From DYIU01 sp038326775 (GTDB taxonomy: Bacteria; Actinomycetota; Geothermincolia; Fen-727; Anoxymicrobiaceae): a stretch of 27,441 nt of DNA. Below are positions 1 to 8,608 of the stretch, in pieces. Each line of letters starts with the position of its first letter. The stretch's first letter is position 1. The notes below the pieces were generated by a model. That model made no database searches. It was not told the origin of the DNA and saw nothing but the letters and a program-made list of their open reading frames with translations. Where the stretch lies: positions 1 to 27,441 of the forward strand of contig JBBQKJ010000041.1 of the NCBI GenBank assembly GCA_038326775.1. The letters are read 5' to 3'. A program made the position numbers and the translations under genes.

Positions 1-62
1 CCCGGAACGAAGCCTCTTCGCCTTCTCGATTATAAAAGATCGCGGCGACAGGTGAGGCGCCT

Positions 63-995
63 TCAGATGCCGATCAGTTTGGCGAAAGCCTTGCCTGCGA
101 CGATCTCCTTTTCTTCCCGGGTGAATGAGATTTCGGGAAAGCCGGAAAGGTCCGGTTCCATCACTGCCTTCACCCAGTTCTCGAGCGGGCATATGAGGTT
201 GAGGTATGGACCGTCGGTACCGAAGAAGACCCGCCAGGGACCGACGTCGTCGAGCAACCGTCGGAACATGGTGTAGAAATCGCCTGGGTGGTTCGTAAAG
301 GCCATCTGCCAGCCGGAGATATCGAAGTAGATATTACGTTTGACCCCTGCGACCAGGAGGGCTTCCTCCCAGAGAGCGTGACCGGCGTGGGCCATGATGA
401 TGGGCATGTCGGGGAAATCGGCGGCGACATCATCGACGCAGATCGGCTGGCTGAAGCGGAACTTCAGCGGGGACGGCTGGCTGCCCGTATGGAAGATGAC
501 AGGCAGACTGTACTCCATGCACTTCTCATACAGGGGGTAGCATGACTCATCGTAGGGGTAGAATCCGCTCGTCGGGTGGAGCTTCAAGCCCTTCATGCCC
601 CAGTCCTCGACCGCGCGGGAGAACATGTCGGGGGCGCCCTCCCGCCTCGGGTCAACGGTGAAGAAAGGTATCAGGCGATCGGGATGTCTTTTGGCGGCGT
701 CGGCTATCATCCGGTTCTGGTCCTCTATGGACACACCCGGCTCTCCCGTTGCCAGCCCGTAGTCCACCGCGAAGATGCAGGACATGTCGACACCAGCCTG
801 GTCCATGCCGGCTATCAGCTTTTCGCCGGACGCGTCGTACAAAACGGGCATCAGGTTGTCGACCAGGGCTTGCGCGTCCGGGTAGTCACCCGTCGCCTTT
901 CCCATGGGGGCAGTGGCGAGCTTGGCCATCCCCAGCAGAAAATCGCTGTGAACCCATCCCTCATCGACCAGGTGAACGTGGTTGTCGATAATCAT
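63..995 (-). CDS. Metal-dependent amidohydrolase (amidohydrolase_2, TIM barrel)
   Basis: Predicted cytoplasmic hydrolase or decarboxylase of the amidohydrolase_2 family (the family of ACMSD and gamma-resorcylate decarboxylase), 310 aa, a usual length. Seen: N-terminal MIIDNHVHL with the HxH metal pair, GLKLHPTSGF in mid-protein, VIFHTGS, IIMAHAGH and a late FFGTDGPY whose Asp fits the last metal/catalytic residue. An upstream in-frame ATG at 1016 would add seven residues, but AAGGAGGGG lies six bases before the ATG at 995, so I chose 995. It is divergent from the TetR-led catabolic operon across an AT-rich spacer, so it may act in the same pathway, for instance on a ring-opened or aromatic acid. 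The substrate cannot be read from the sequence, and decarboxylase versus hydrolase is open. Confidence 0.85.
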   Translation of the reverse strand: MIIDNHVHLVDEGWVHSDFLLGMAKLATAPMGKATGDYPDAQALVDNLMPVLYDASGEKLIAGMDQAGVDMSCIFAVDYGLATGEPGVSIEDQNRMIADAAKRHPDRLIPFFTVDPRREGAPDMFSRAVEDWGMKGLKLHPTSGFYPYDESCYPLYEKCMEYSLPVIFHTGSQPSPLKFRFSQPICVDDVAADFPDMPIIMAHAGHALWEEALLVAGVKRNIYFDISGWQMAFTNHPGDFYTMFRRLLDDVGPWRVFFGTDGPYLNLICPLENWVKAVMEPDLSGFPEISFTREEKEIVAGKAFAKLIGI

Positions 996-1016
996 ATGGA
1001 CCCCTCCTTGGAGCAT

Positions 1017-1160
1017 CGACCGACGGGCGACATCATATTTCGAATCTCATGGCAATAGCAGGTACTAGAATAAAATAACAATTCAATATTTACAACACTA
1101 GCGAAGTCATATTATTATTTCATGGTAAATAGCGAAGGTTAGCTCTTAAGAGGGAGACTC
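1017..1160. promoter_or_regulatory. AT-rich divergent intergenic region with TAGCGAAG direct repeats
   Basis: Spacer between the amidohydrolase and tetR genes, clearly richer in A/T than its surroundings. On the plus strand a possible sigma-70-like promoter is TTTACA (1089-1094), 18 bases, TATTAT (1113-1118). The octamer TAGCGAAG occurs at 1099-1106 and 1130-1137, 31 bases apart start to start (about three helical turns) and flanking the -10. This could be a regulator site, perhaps for the adjacent TetR protein. The TGACTGG sites seen elsewhere in the window are absent here. Confidence 0.4.
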
Positions 1161-1844
1161 ATGGACAAGAAGTCCAAAAGCAGTCAGAAGGCATCCAAGA
1201 TCATCGAGGCCGCGCTCAAGGTGTTCGGGGAGAAGGGTTATTACAACGCCACCATCTCGGATATCGCCCGGAAAGCAGGTGTGGCGGAGGGCACCATATA
1301 CGAGTATTTCGGCAGCAAGGAGGACTTGCTTTTTGCCATACCGGGCGAGATAACCGACACGGCGGTGGACCTCTACGAGTCGATCTATCCGTACATCACG
1401 AGTGCCGAGGACAAGATCCGCGGGATCATCCGGGCTTATTACACTCTCTACAAGGGGAACCCGGAATACTCCTCGCTGGTCCTCCTCGACATAAAGCACA
1501 ACCGCAAGTTCAAAGAATCCGAGAGCTACAAGGCCGTCAGGAGGGCGACCGATCTGATGCTGCGCGCCATCAGGGAAGGGATCGACTCCGGCGAGTTCCT
1601 CAAAGACCTCGATCCGTACATGGTGCGCTCGATGATACTCGGGACCATCGAGCACATCTTCTTCAGGTGGCACCTGGGCGGCAGGACGCCGGGCCTCGAC
1701 GATTTCTCCGACGAGATGACCGAGCTGATGATGCGCGGAATAAAGAGGAAAGAAGACAGCGCTGTCTACCACTTCAACATCAGTGTAGACGCCGCGAGCC
1801 TTTCGGCCGGCACGGCCGGGCACGAAGCCGGCAAGGACGAGTAA
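1161..1844 (+). CDS. TetR/AcrR-family regulator, FadR(YsiA)-like
   Basis: DNA-binding repressor of 227 aa. The N-terminal helix-turn-helix lies at about residues 12-58 (IIEAALKVFGEKGY, then DIARKAGVAEGTIYEYF), followed by an all-helical ligand domain. The GVAEGTIYEYF stretch and overall look resemble B. subtilis FadR/YsiA, which senses acyl-CoA; this is from memory, not alignment. AGAGGGAG precedes the ATG. It is the first gene of the plus-strand run and probably controls it, and maybe the divergent amidohydrolase. It is one candidate for binding the TGACTGG repeats at 12450, 14777 and 15450, whose TGACYRGTCA core resembles the Bacillus FadR operator core, but no such site lies before its own gene. 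Confidence 0.88.
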   Translation: MDKKSKSSQKASKIIEAALKVFGEKGYYNATISDIARKAGVAEGTIYEYFGSKEDLLFAIPGEITDTAVDLYESIYPYITSAEDKIRGIIRAYYTLYKGNPEYSSLVLLDIKHNRKFKESESYKAVRRATDLMLRAIREGIDSGEFLKDLDPYMVRSMILGTIEHIFFRWHLGGRTPGLDDFSDEMTELMMRGIKRKEDSAVYHFNISVDAASLSAGTAGHEAGKDE

Positions 1845-1916
1845 TAGCACCGGGAGCACTGCGGGGCGGCTGGCGGAAACCGAAGTCGCTCAGACCGGGG
1901 CGAGGGAGGGTGCGAG

Positions 1917-2867
1917 ATGGACTTCGAGGACATCCGGACGGTAGCTGTTATCGGGGCGGGAATAATGGGACATGCGATAGCCCAGGTCTTCGCCCGCGGT
2001 GGATACAAGGTGAACCTCCTGGACGTCGACCAGGAGAGGCTCGACAAGGCACTGGTCGCGATCAGGCTAAACCTGGAACTGTTGGCCCGAGTGGGGATAG
2101 GGACCAAGGACGAGTCTGACAGGATCGTTTCGAACATCACAACCACACTGGACCTCGAGCAGGCCTGCGCGGGCGCGGACTTCGTCGAAGAGGCGGTCAC
2201 TGAGAACATGGAGCTGAAGAAGGAGATATTCCGCAACCTCGAAGCGGCCTGCCCGGACCATGCGGTGTTCGCCAGCAACACCAGCACGCAGAGGATCTCC
2301 GAGATAGCCTCGGCCGTCTCCAGGCCGGAGAAGGTGATCGGCATGCACTGGATGCTTACCCCCTATATCCGGCCCCTGGTAGAGATAACACCCGGGGAGA
2401 AGACCGCGCCGGAGACCGTGCGACTCGTCAAGCGGCTTGCGGAGAGCCTTGGAAAAGTACCCGTCGTTGCGCCGGACAAACCGGGCTTCATCGTCAACCG
2501 ACTCCAGGCGGGCGTCTTCAAAGAGGCGCTGGCGCTCCTCGAGGAGGGAGTCTCCATCGAGGACATAGATAGTGTCTGGACCAGGCACCTCGGCCTGCGA
2601 TACTGCATGATGGGACCGTTCGCCGGCATGGACCAGATGGGTCTTGACACGCTCTACCTTGCCAGTCTCTACCTCGCCGCTGTCTTCGAGGACGAGAGCT
2701 GGAAGCCGACCCCCGCGCTGGGGAAGCTGTTCGAAGACGGTGAGTACGGATTGAAGACGGGAAAGGGGTTCTACGACTACGCGGGGCAGGATGTCGACGT
2801 GCTCTTGAGGCAGCGCGACCAGGAGCTCATCGAGCTGATGCGGCACAAAGGGATGCAGGTCGGCTGA
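1917..2867 (+). CDS. 3-hydroxyacyl-CoA dehydrogenase
   Basis: NAD-dependent oxidation of a 3-hydroxyacyl-CoA to 3-ketoacyl-CoA (HbdA/PaaH type), cytoplasmic, 316 aa. Seen: Rossmann motif VIGAGIMGHA (GAGIMG at 13-18), SNTS with Ser120, GMHWMLTP with the catalytic His144, Glu156 in VEITPG, and KPGFIVNRL with Asn194; these match the S-H-E-N set of the family. The usual GMHFFNP is changed to GMHWMLT, as in divergent members, so the substrate may not be a simple straight-chain acyl-CoA. The C-terminal domain ends with GLKTGKGFYDY, typical of the family. GAGGGAGG precedes the ATG. It follows tetR by 72 bp and is probably in the same transcript. Confidence 0.92.
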   Translation: MDFEDIRTVAVIGAGIMGHAIAQVFARGGYKVNLLDVDQERLDKALVAIRLNLELLARVGIGTKDESDRIVSNITTTLDLEQACAGADFVEEAVTENMELKKEIFRNLEAACPDHAVFASNTSTQRISEIASAVSRPEKVIGMHWMLTPYIRPLVEITPGEKTAPETVRLVKRLAESLGKVPVVAPDKPGFIVNRLQAGVFKEALALLEEGVSIEDIDSVWTRHLGLRYCMMGPFAGMDQMGLDTLYLASLYLAAVFEDESWKPTPALGKLFEDGEYGLKTGKGFYDYAGQDVDVLLRQRDQELIELMRHKGMQVG

Positions 2868-2944
2868 GACACAAGTGAAGCGGGGCTGGTTGCCGCCGGA
2901 CGCGGAGACGCTGTGACGGTGGCAAGGAGACAAGGGGGCGTAAA

Positions 2945-3889
2945 ATGTCGATGCTGGTGATAGGTGGAACGGGTTTTGTCGGCTCGCGAGTATGCAGGCA
3001 GCTCGTGGATCTGGGGGAGGCGGTTGTCGCCTGTGACATCAACCCGTCCACCGAGATGCTTGGAGAGTACGCGGACAGGGTGCCGGTCACGAGGTGTGAT
3101 AAGACCTCGATCGAGGATCTCGTGAGGACGATCAAGGAAAACGACGTCGAGCTGATCATCGACCTGTCGTACGTGCTGGAGATCGAGTCTATGACGAATC
3201 CCAGGCTGGCGCTGCAGGTGAACATCATGGGGACGAGCAACGTGTTCGAGGCGGCAAAGCTGATGGGAGTACGAAGGGTTTTGTTCGCGAGCTCCATCAC
3301 GGCGTACGGGCATCACGACAACTTCGGGGAGAAGGCGCTCAACGAGGACGACCCCATCTACCCGATGACGATGTATGGATCGTGCAAAGGGTTCTGCGAG
3401 TTCCTGGCAAAGCTCTACCGCGACGTCTACGGGTTGGAGATGGTTGTGCTGCGGGTGGGAAGCGCCTTCGGGCCGGGCAGGACGGCGGGCGCCACCGCTT
3501 TCGTGAGTAACATAACCACGCTTCCCGCGCTGGGCGAGCCGCTGTTCATCCCGCTCAAGCCCACCACCAACTTCGTCTACTCGTCGGTTGATGACGTGGC
3601 CAGGGCGTTCGTGACCGCGGCGCGGGCGGACTCCGGCCTGCTGAAGCACGGGCTCTATAACATAGGGGGCTTCACACACAGGGGGGACGAGGTGGAGGCC
3701 CGCATAAAGGAGCTGGTTCCCGACGCCGAGGTGCAGTTCGGTGATCTTGAAGTCTACTACGTCTACAGGCTCGACAACAGCAGGATAAAGGATGACCTCG
3801 GCTTCGAGCTGGCATACACCATGGAGGAGGGCATCAAGGCCAACATGAACGAGACGCGCGCCATGAACGGCCTGCCGCCGGTAGGGTGA
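2945..3889 (+). CDS. NAD-dependent epimerase/dehydratase-family protein (extended SDR)
   Basis: Extended short-chain dehydrogenase of 314 aa. Seen: N-terminal GGTGFVG (7-13) for NAD(P), acidic Asp31 (ACDIN) after strand 2 favouring NAD, Ser116/117 in LFASSITAYG, and YGSCK with Tyr144 and Lys148 as the catalytic pair. These families usually act on nucleotide sugars, but here the gene lies inside a CoA-ligase/hydroxyacyl-CoA dehydrogenase operon. It is therefore more likely a 3-beta-HSD-like or hydroxyacyl oxidoreductase of the same pathway (inference). A purine-rich AAGGAGACAAGGGGG precedes the ATG. It has no signal peptide and is probably cytoplasmic. Confidence 0.87.
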   Translation: MSMLVIGGTGFVGSRVCRQLVDLGEAVVACDINPSTEMLGEYADRVPVTRCDKTSIEDLVRTIKENDVELIIDLSYVLEIESMTNPRLALQVNIMGTSNVFEAAKLMGVRRVLFASSITAYGHHDNFGEKALNEDDPIYPMTMYGSCKGFCEFLAKLYRDVYGLEMVVLRVGSAFGPGRTAGATAFVSNITTLPALGEPLFIPLKPTTNFVYSSVDDVARAFVTAARADSGLLKHGLYNIGGFTHRGDEVEARIKELVPDAEVQFGDLEVYYVYRLDNSRIKDDLGFELAYTMEEGIKANMNETRAMNGLPPVG

Positions 3890-3974
3890 AGCAGTTGCCT
3901 CCCGAGCGCTAGACAGCCGACGCGTACCGGGGCATCGGGCGGATGCCCCGGCGACGATACCAGGAGGGACGGCT

Positions 3975-5405
3975 ATGCCCGTAAAGCAATTCGTCTACGA
4001 CTTCATCGAGAAGCATGCGGTTTTCAAGAGCGACGTGGACGATCCGACCTTGAAGACGGCCGGGGAGATCACGGATATCCAGAACGCCAACCTGCGCGAC
4101 CAGGTGCAACTGCTCGGGCGGCAATCACCCTACTATAAGAGGATGTTCAAGGAGAACGGGATAAACCCGGACGACATAAGGACCACCGACGACCTCCAGC
4201 GGGTCCCCCTGACCTACAAGAAGGACTACATGGAGAACCACGAGGAGTTCCGCCTGGTGGCGGAGACGCCCGGTCTCTGGGAGGCGCTTTTCGACTTGAC
4301 CTATACCACCGGCACCACCACCGGGCGCCCCACCCCTTTCTACAACACGGTCTGGGACCAATACACGAACCTCCAGCAGGGCGTCAGGAGTTCCAAGATC
4401 GTTATGGCAACCCCCGATGACGTCGTCGCGAACATCTTTCCGCTCGGTCCCATCCCGCATATAGGGTTCTTTAAGTCAATGTGGTTCCCGCTGGTCATCG
4501 GTTCTCCCGTCGTCGCCTCCTGCGGCGGCATAAAGTTCGGCGAATTCCCGTTCACGAGGTCGATGGACTACGCGATCGAGATGATCGAGAAGTACAGGTG
4601 TACCGTCACCATGGGGATACCGAGCTTCACTCGACGGCTGCTCATGGAGGCGGAGAAGCAGGGGAGGGACTACTCCTCGCTCCGCATGATAATCGCGGTC
4701 GGGGAGCCGGTGCCGAGGATGCTGCGTGACGACATGAGGGGGCGGGCGACGAACCTGGGCGCCGGAGAGGTGTTCGTGGTGACGAGCCTGGGTTTCACCG
4801 AGTGCCAGGGCAACTACCCGGAGTGCGCCGAGATGAGCGGCTCGCACAACCCCTCTCCCGACCTGTACTTCACCGAGATAGTCGACCCGGAGACCGGGGA
4901 GAGGCTGCCGGACGGGGAACTGGGTCTCTTCGTTATCACGCACCTCAACCGCAAGGGCACCGCCCTGCTCAGGTACGTGCTCGGCGACCTCGCCGCCATA
5001 ACCCACGAGCCGTGCGAGGTCTGCGGGCGCGAGACCGACAGGGTCGTCGTCAAAGTCGGCAGCACCTATGTCACCCGCACAAAGGACCTGATGAAGCTCA
5101 AGGGGACGCTGATCAACCCGGAGCTCATCAAGGACGAGATAGCGAAGATAAAGGAAGTCATCGAGTACCAGGTGGTTTTCAGCAAGGTCGATATGGGCGA
5201 CCCATACTCCGAGGACAGGCTGGTCGTCAGGATAGCGACCGGCAGAGACGAGCGCGACTCTATAGCCGAGCAGGTCAAGGAGAGGGTGAGGCTGGCGGCG
5301 GAGATGAGCCCCACCGTGGAGTTCTTCGAGCCTTCCGAGCTGTTCGACCCGACCGTTCAACTGAAAGCAATGCGGGTGCTGGACGAGCGGCCCCCGATCG
5401 AATAG
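3975..5405 (+). CDS. Phenylacetate-CoA ligase-like AMP-forming acyl-CoA synthetase
   Basis: PaaK-type adenylate-forming ligase, 476 aa: acid + ATP + CoA gives acyl-CoA + AMP + PPi. Seen: the Ser/Thr/Gly-rich nucleotide loop TTGTTTGRPT (111-120), GFTECQGNYPECAE near the acyl/adenylate site, RYVLGD in the A5/A7 region, and the C-terminal KDLMKLKGTLINP typical of PaaK-like proteins. The length is slightly above the usual 430-450. The cysteines in ECQGNYPEC and EPCEVCGR could form a structural metal site. GGAGGG lies six bases before the ATG. It is the obvious entry enzyme of the operon; phenylacetate itself is not implied, because no paaABCDE genes are present. The substrate is probably an aromatic or alicyclic carboxylic acid. 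Confidence 0.88.
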   Translation: MPVKQFVYDFIEKHAVFKSDVDDPTLKTAGEITDIQNANLRDQVQLLGRQSPYYKRMFKENGINPDDIRTTDDLQRVPLTYKKDYMENHEEFRLVAETPGLWEALFDLTYTTGTTTGRPTPFYNTVWDQYTNLQQGVRSSKIVMATPDDVVANIFPLGPIPHIGFFKSMWFPLVIGSPVVASCGGIKFGEFPFTRSMDYAIEMIEKYRCTVTMGIPSFTRRLLMEAEKQGRDYSSLRMIIAVGEPVPRMLRDDMRGRATNLGAGEVFVVTSLGFTECQGNYPECAEMSGSHNPSPDLYFTEIVDPETGERLPDGELGLFVITHLNRKGTALLRYVLGDLAAITHEPCEVCGRETDRVVVKVGSTYVTRTKDLMKLKGTLINPELIKDEIAKIKEVIEYQVVFSKVDMGDPYSEDRLVVRIATGRDERDSIAEQVKERVRLAAEMSPTVEFFEPSELFDPTVQLKAMRVLDERPPIE

Positions 5406-5432
5406 AGACGAACAGGAGCCAGGAGGTTTCGA

Positions 5433-6923
5433 ATGGGATTGATGACGGCCGAGCAGTACAAGAAGAGCATCCAGGACGACAGGGTCGTCTACCTCTGCGG
5501 GAAGCGGGTCGAGGACGTCATGGCGGACCCGATGCTCAGGACCTGCATCAACACCTCCGCCATAGACTACGAAATGGCGGAGATGCCGGAGTACCGTGAC
5601 CTCGCGGTTGTGACCCGCGGGGACGGAGAGGCCATCAGCAGGTATTACCACACGCCCGAGAGCGCCGACGACCTGCTCAAGAGGCACGAGCTGATGGTGG
5701 AGGCGACAAGGCTCGGCGGAGGGGCGATACCTTTCACTCACGACATAGCGTCCGACGCGATAAACGCGGCCAACATCGCGGCGGCGATGCTCGGCAACGA
5801 GGACTACATACGGAGGGTCGAGGGCTACCAGAGGTTCCTCCAGGACAACGACCTCTCGGTGGCGGTCGCCATGACCGACGTAAAGGGGAACCGCGCCCTC
5901 CGCCCGTCGCACCCGGAGCAGGAGCACCCCGACTACTACCTTCGGGTCGTCGACAGGAACGCCGAGGGTATAGTAGTGCGGGGGGCGAAAGCCCACATAA
6001 GCGCGGCGGCGTACTTCAACGAGATATTCGTCATCCCCTGCAGGAACATGAGCGAGCAGGACGCAGACTACGCCCTGGCGTTCGCCATACCGGTAAACAC
6101 GAAGGGGATAATCCAGGTCGCGCACCCGATAAAACCAGACCTCGGGCCTCTCGACTTCCCTGTCGAAGGCATCCCGGTTCACTGGCATACGGACTCGCTG
6201 GTCATCTTCGACGATGTCTTTGTGCCGTGGGACAGGGTGTTCCTGTGCGGGGAGTGGCAAATGGCGATGCCGCTCGTCTACAATTTCGCCTACTACCACA
6301 GGCATACCGCGGCCAGCTACCGCATCCCGCTCTCCGAGATGATGGTGGGAATGGCCCAGGCTATGGCGGAGTACAACGGCGTTGACAAGGCAAGCCACAT
6401 CATCGAGAAGATAACCGAGCTGGTCATCTACGTCAGCATGTTGAAGTCGCTCTCCCGGGCGGCGTGCGTAGACTACGTCGTTCATGGCGGCATTCCCACT
6501 CCGCACCCGGTCATCACCAACATGGCCAAGTACTACTTCGCGAGCAACTTCCACCGCTGCGTGGAGATCGTCCAGGACGTCGCCGGCGGCCTGCTGTCGA
6601 CCGCCCCGAGCTTCCAGGACTTCGCCAACCCGGAAATCGGCGCCCTCATCGAGAAGTACCTCGGCGGAAAGAAGGGTGCGTCGGCCGAGACGCGTCTTCG
6701 GATGCTGCAGCTGATACGCCGGCTCCTGGTCCAGGAGATAGAGGTGCTGGCGGTCCAGGGGGAGGGCTCTTTCCAGGCGCAGCTGATGACGATCTACCTG
6801 GAATCACAATCGGAGATACAGGGCTACAAGGCCATCGCGGAGCGCGAGGCGGGCATACTGCCTCCGCTCGAAGTGGGCGGGATGTTCACGTCGGCTGCGA
6901 GGACCGCCGGTCAAGCGCCGTGA
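5433..6923 (+). CDS. HpaB / 4-hydroxybutyryl-CoA dehydratase-fold flavoprotein
   Basis: Member of the 4-hydroxyphenylacetate 3-hydroxylase/4-hydroxybutyryl-CoA dehydratase superfamily, 496 aa (usual 480-520). The acyl-CoA-dehydrogenase-like core is visible: VAVAMTDVKGNR, VVRGAKAHISAAAYFNEIFVIP (written here as two adjoining stretches, GAKAHIS and FNEIFVIP), FDDVFVPWDRVFLCGEW and NFAYYHRHTAASYR. In the radical dehydratase AbfD a [4Fe-4S] cluster is held by two N-terminal Cys and a His-x6-Cys pair. Here His289 is followed seven residues later by Tyr296, and the N-terminal GGGAIPFTHDI region has no Cys, so the cluster is predicted absent. It is therefore either a FADH2-dependent monooxygenase (no HpaC reductase nearby) or a redox-neutral flavin isomerase/dehydratase on a CoA ester. 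AGGAGG precedes the ATG. Confidence 0.82.
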   Translation: MGLMTAEQYKKSIQDDRVVYLCGKRVEDVMADPMLRTCINTSAIDYEMAEMPEYRDLAVVTRGDGEAISRYYHTPESADDLLKRHELMVEATRLGGGAIPFTHDIASDAINAANIAAAMLGNEDYIRRVEGYQRFLQDNDLSVAVAMTDVKGNRALRPSHPEQEHPDYYLRVVDRNAEGIVVRGAKAHISAAAYFNEIFVIPCRNMSEQDADYALAFAIPVNTKGIIQVAHPIKPDLGPLDFPVEGIPVHWHTDSLVIFDDVFVPWDRVFLCGEWQMAMPLVYNFAYYHRHTAASYRIPLSEMMVGMAQAMAEYNGVDKASHIIEKITELVIYVSMLKSLSRAACVDYVVHGGIPTPHPVITNMAKYYFASNFHRCVEIVQDVAGGLLSTAPSFQDFANPEIGALIEKYLGGKKGASAETRLRMLQLIRRLLVQEIEVLAVQGEGSFQAQLMTIYLESQSEIQGYKAIAEREAGILPPLEVGGMFTSAARTAGQAP

Positions 6924-6969
6924 AACCACGGACCGGCCCCAGGGACAGGCGTAAGGAACGGAGGTCGCA

Positions 6970-7767
6970 ATGAAGATACTGTGGCAGAACATCTCAACCC
7001 GCGAGATACCGGGGGTACCGGATGCCGGCGACATGTGGAGCGCCCTCGAGTCCCACGTGAACGACCTTAAATCCGCGGAGACAGTCGTGAGGTTCGAGTT
7101 CCTTACTTCGGCCTCGTACTTCGTGGCCTCCAGGTACATGGAGATGCTGAACAACGTCCGGATACTGGACGGGCTTATCAAAAACGAGGGCGGGCACCAG
7201 GCGGCGATCATCGGCTGCTTCAACGACCCGGGACTATGGGAGGCGCGGGAATCCCTTTCCATCCCGGTGGTCGGAGTGGGTGAGGCCGCGATGCTGGCCG
7301 CCTGCATGCTCGGACGAAACTTCGGGGTCGTCACCGTTCGAAGGAAACTCATCCCCATAATTGAGGACAACGTCCGCCGTTACGGGCTCGAATCGCGCCT
7401 CGCCGGCCGCGAGCCCATTCGCTCCTGCGAGATCGACGAGAAACTTTACCCGGCAATGCTCGCGGACCCGGCGTCGATAGCGGTTCCCGCTTTCGAGCAG
7501 CAGGCAAAGGCCCTGGCGTCCGACGGAGCCGAAGTCGTGGTGGTGGGTTGCGCTTCACTGGGTCCCGCCCTCTCGATGGCCGGGTACAACCTCGTATCCG
7601 GGACACGGGTGCCGGTGGTGAACGGCACGGCAGTCGCGGTCAAGGTCGCCGAGGCTCTCGCGTCTCTGAACGAAATCCTGGGGCTCACCACGAGCAAGGC
7701 TCTGAAGTACCAGCGGCTGCCGGATGCCATATTCGACGGTATGAGGAAGAGCCTCGGATTCGACTGA
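6970..7767 (+). CDS. Aspartate/glutamate (hydantoin) racemase-family protein
   Basis: 265-aa protein of the Asp/Glu/hydantoin racemase fold, related also to maleate isomerase and arylmalonate decarboxylase. Both catalytic-type cysteines are present: Cys83 in AIIGCFNDPGL and Cys194 in VVVGCASLGP, each in the expected acidic/Gly context, so a two-base racemase or isomerase is favoured over a one-Cys decarboxylase. GEAAMLAACMLGRNFGVVTV matches the central strand/helix of hydantoin racemases; only short pieces are quoted. The gene is 46 bp after the HpaB-fold gene with GGAGG before its ATG. Its role in a CoA pathway is not obvious; it could epimerise or isomerise a dicarboxylic intermediate (inference). 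Confidence 0.82.
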   Translation: MKILWQNISTREIPGVPDAGDMWSALESHVNDLKSAETVVRFEFLTSASYFVASRYMEMLNNVRILDGLIKNEGGHQAAIIGCFNDPGLWEARESLSIPVVGVGEAAMLAACMLGRNFGVVTVRRKLIPIIEDNVRRYGLESRLAGREPIRSCEIDEKLYPAMLADPASIAVPAFEQQAKALASDGAEVVVVGCASLGPALSMAGYNLVSGTRVPVVNGTAVAVKVAEALASLNEILGLTTSKALKYQRLPDAIFDGMRKSLGFD

Positions 7768-7821
7768 TCCGGTGCCTGGCCCGCAAGGTGGCTGGCGCCG
7801 AGGCGAGAAAGGGGAATCGGG

Positions 7822-8580
7822 ATGGACAAGAAAACCCTGGAAGGCAAGGTCGCTATAGTAACCGGCAGCAGCAGGGGCCTGGGCCGTGGAATGGCGATCG
7901 GCCTGGCGGAACACGGGGCGGACCTGGTGCTGACCAGCAGGAAGCTCGAGCTCAACGAACAGCTCGCCGCCGAGGTCCGGAAGCTGGGCAGGCGCGTGCT
8001 GCCGCTGAAGTGCGACCTGCAGAACGTCAACGAGATCGAGGACGTGGTACAGGCGGCAGTCGAGGAGTTCGGCCGGGTCGACATCCTCTTGAACAACGCC
8101 GGGACCAGCCCGGTCTTCACGAGCGCCGTCCAGGTCGAGGAGTGGGCCTGGGACAAGATACTGGACACCAACCTGAAGGGCCTGTTCTTTTTCGCGACGG
8201 CCGTCGCGAGGCGCATGATCGAGCGCGGGAAGGGCAAGATAATAAACGTGACCAGCGCGGCGGGGAACGCCGGCTCACAGATGCTTGCTCCTTACGGCGC
8301 ATCGAAGGCCGCGGTGATTCAGCTCACGCGGACTCTCGCGATCGAACTAGCCCCCCACAACATAAACGTGAACGCTATCGGACCGTCGTTCTTTGAGGTG
8401 GGCGTCAGCGAGCCGATACTAGCGAGCCCCGAGATGACGGAGACGATCGTCTCCAGGACCCCACTGGGAAGGATAGGAAAGATAGAAGATCTCGTGGGGC
8501 CGGTCGTCTTCCTTTCGTCGGAAGACTCGGACTTCATCACGGGGCAGACACTGTTCGTGGACGGCGGTTGGGTAGCCTAG
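7822..8580 (+). CDS. Short-chain dehydrogenase/reductase (FabG-like SDR)
   Basis: Classical SDR of 252 aa. Seen: TGSSRGLG (14-21) cofactor loop, NNAG (91-94), and the catalytic Ser145, Tyr158 and Lys162 in VTSAAGNAG and PYGASKAA. It ends with the usual SDFITGQTLFVDGGW. Arg40 in LTSRK after strand 2 suggests NADP(H) preference. It probably interconverts a hydroxy and keto group on a pathway intermediate. Together with the 3-hydroxyacyl-CoA dehydrogenase at 1917 and the epimerase-like protein at 2945 it gives the operon three distinct NAD(P)-linked oxidoreductases. GAAAGGGGAA precedes the ATG. Confidence 0.92.
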   Translation: MDKKTLEGKVAIVTGSSRGLGRGMAIGLAEHGADLVLTSRKLELNEQLAAEVRKLGRRVLPLKCDLQNVNEIEDVVQAAVEEFGRVDILLNNAGTSPVFTSAVQVEEWAWDKILDTNLKGLFFFATAVARRMIERGKGKIINVTSAAGNAGSQMLAPYGASKAAVIQLTRTLAIELAPHNINVNAIGPSFFEVGVSEPILASPEMTETIVSRTPLGRIGKIEDLVGPVVFLSSEDSDFITGQTLFVDGGWVA

Positions 8581-8608
8581 GCCTGCCGCCGGCGCAAAGG
8601 AGGTTGCC

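Noticed and set aside
3975..5405. Naming the ligase paaK and the operon a phenylacetate pathway
   Set aside because: No paaABCDE epoxidase, paaG, paaZ or paaJ genes are present; PaaK-like ligases act on many acids.
4476..6554. Very long antisense open frame over the CoA ligase and HpaB-fold genes
   Set aside because: It has no recognisable motif and is rich in Arg, His, Val and Asp, as expected of a high-GC shadow frame; two clear genes lie on the other strand.
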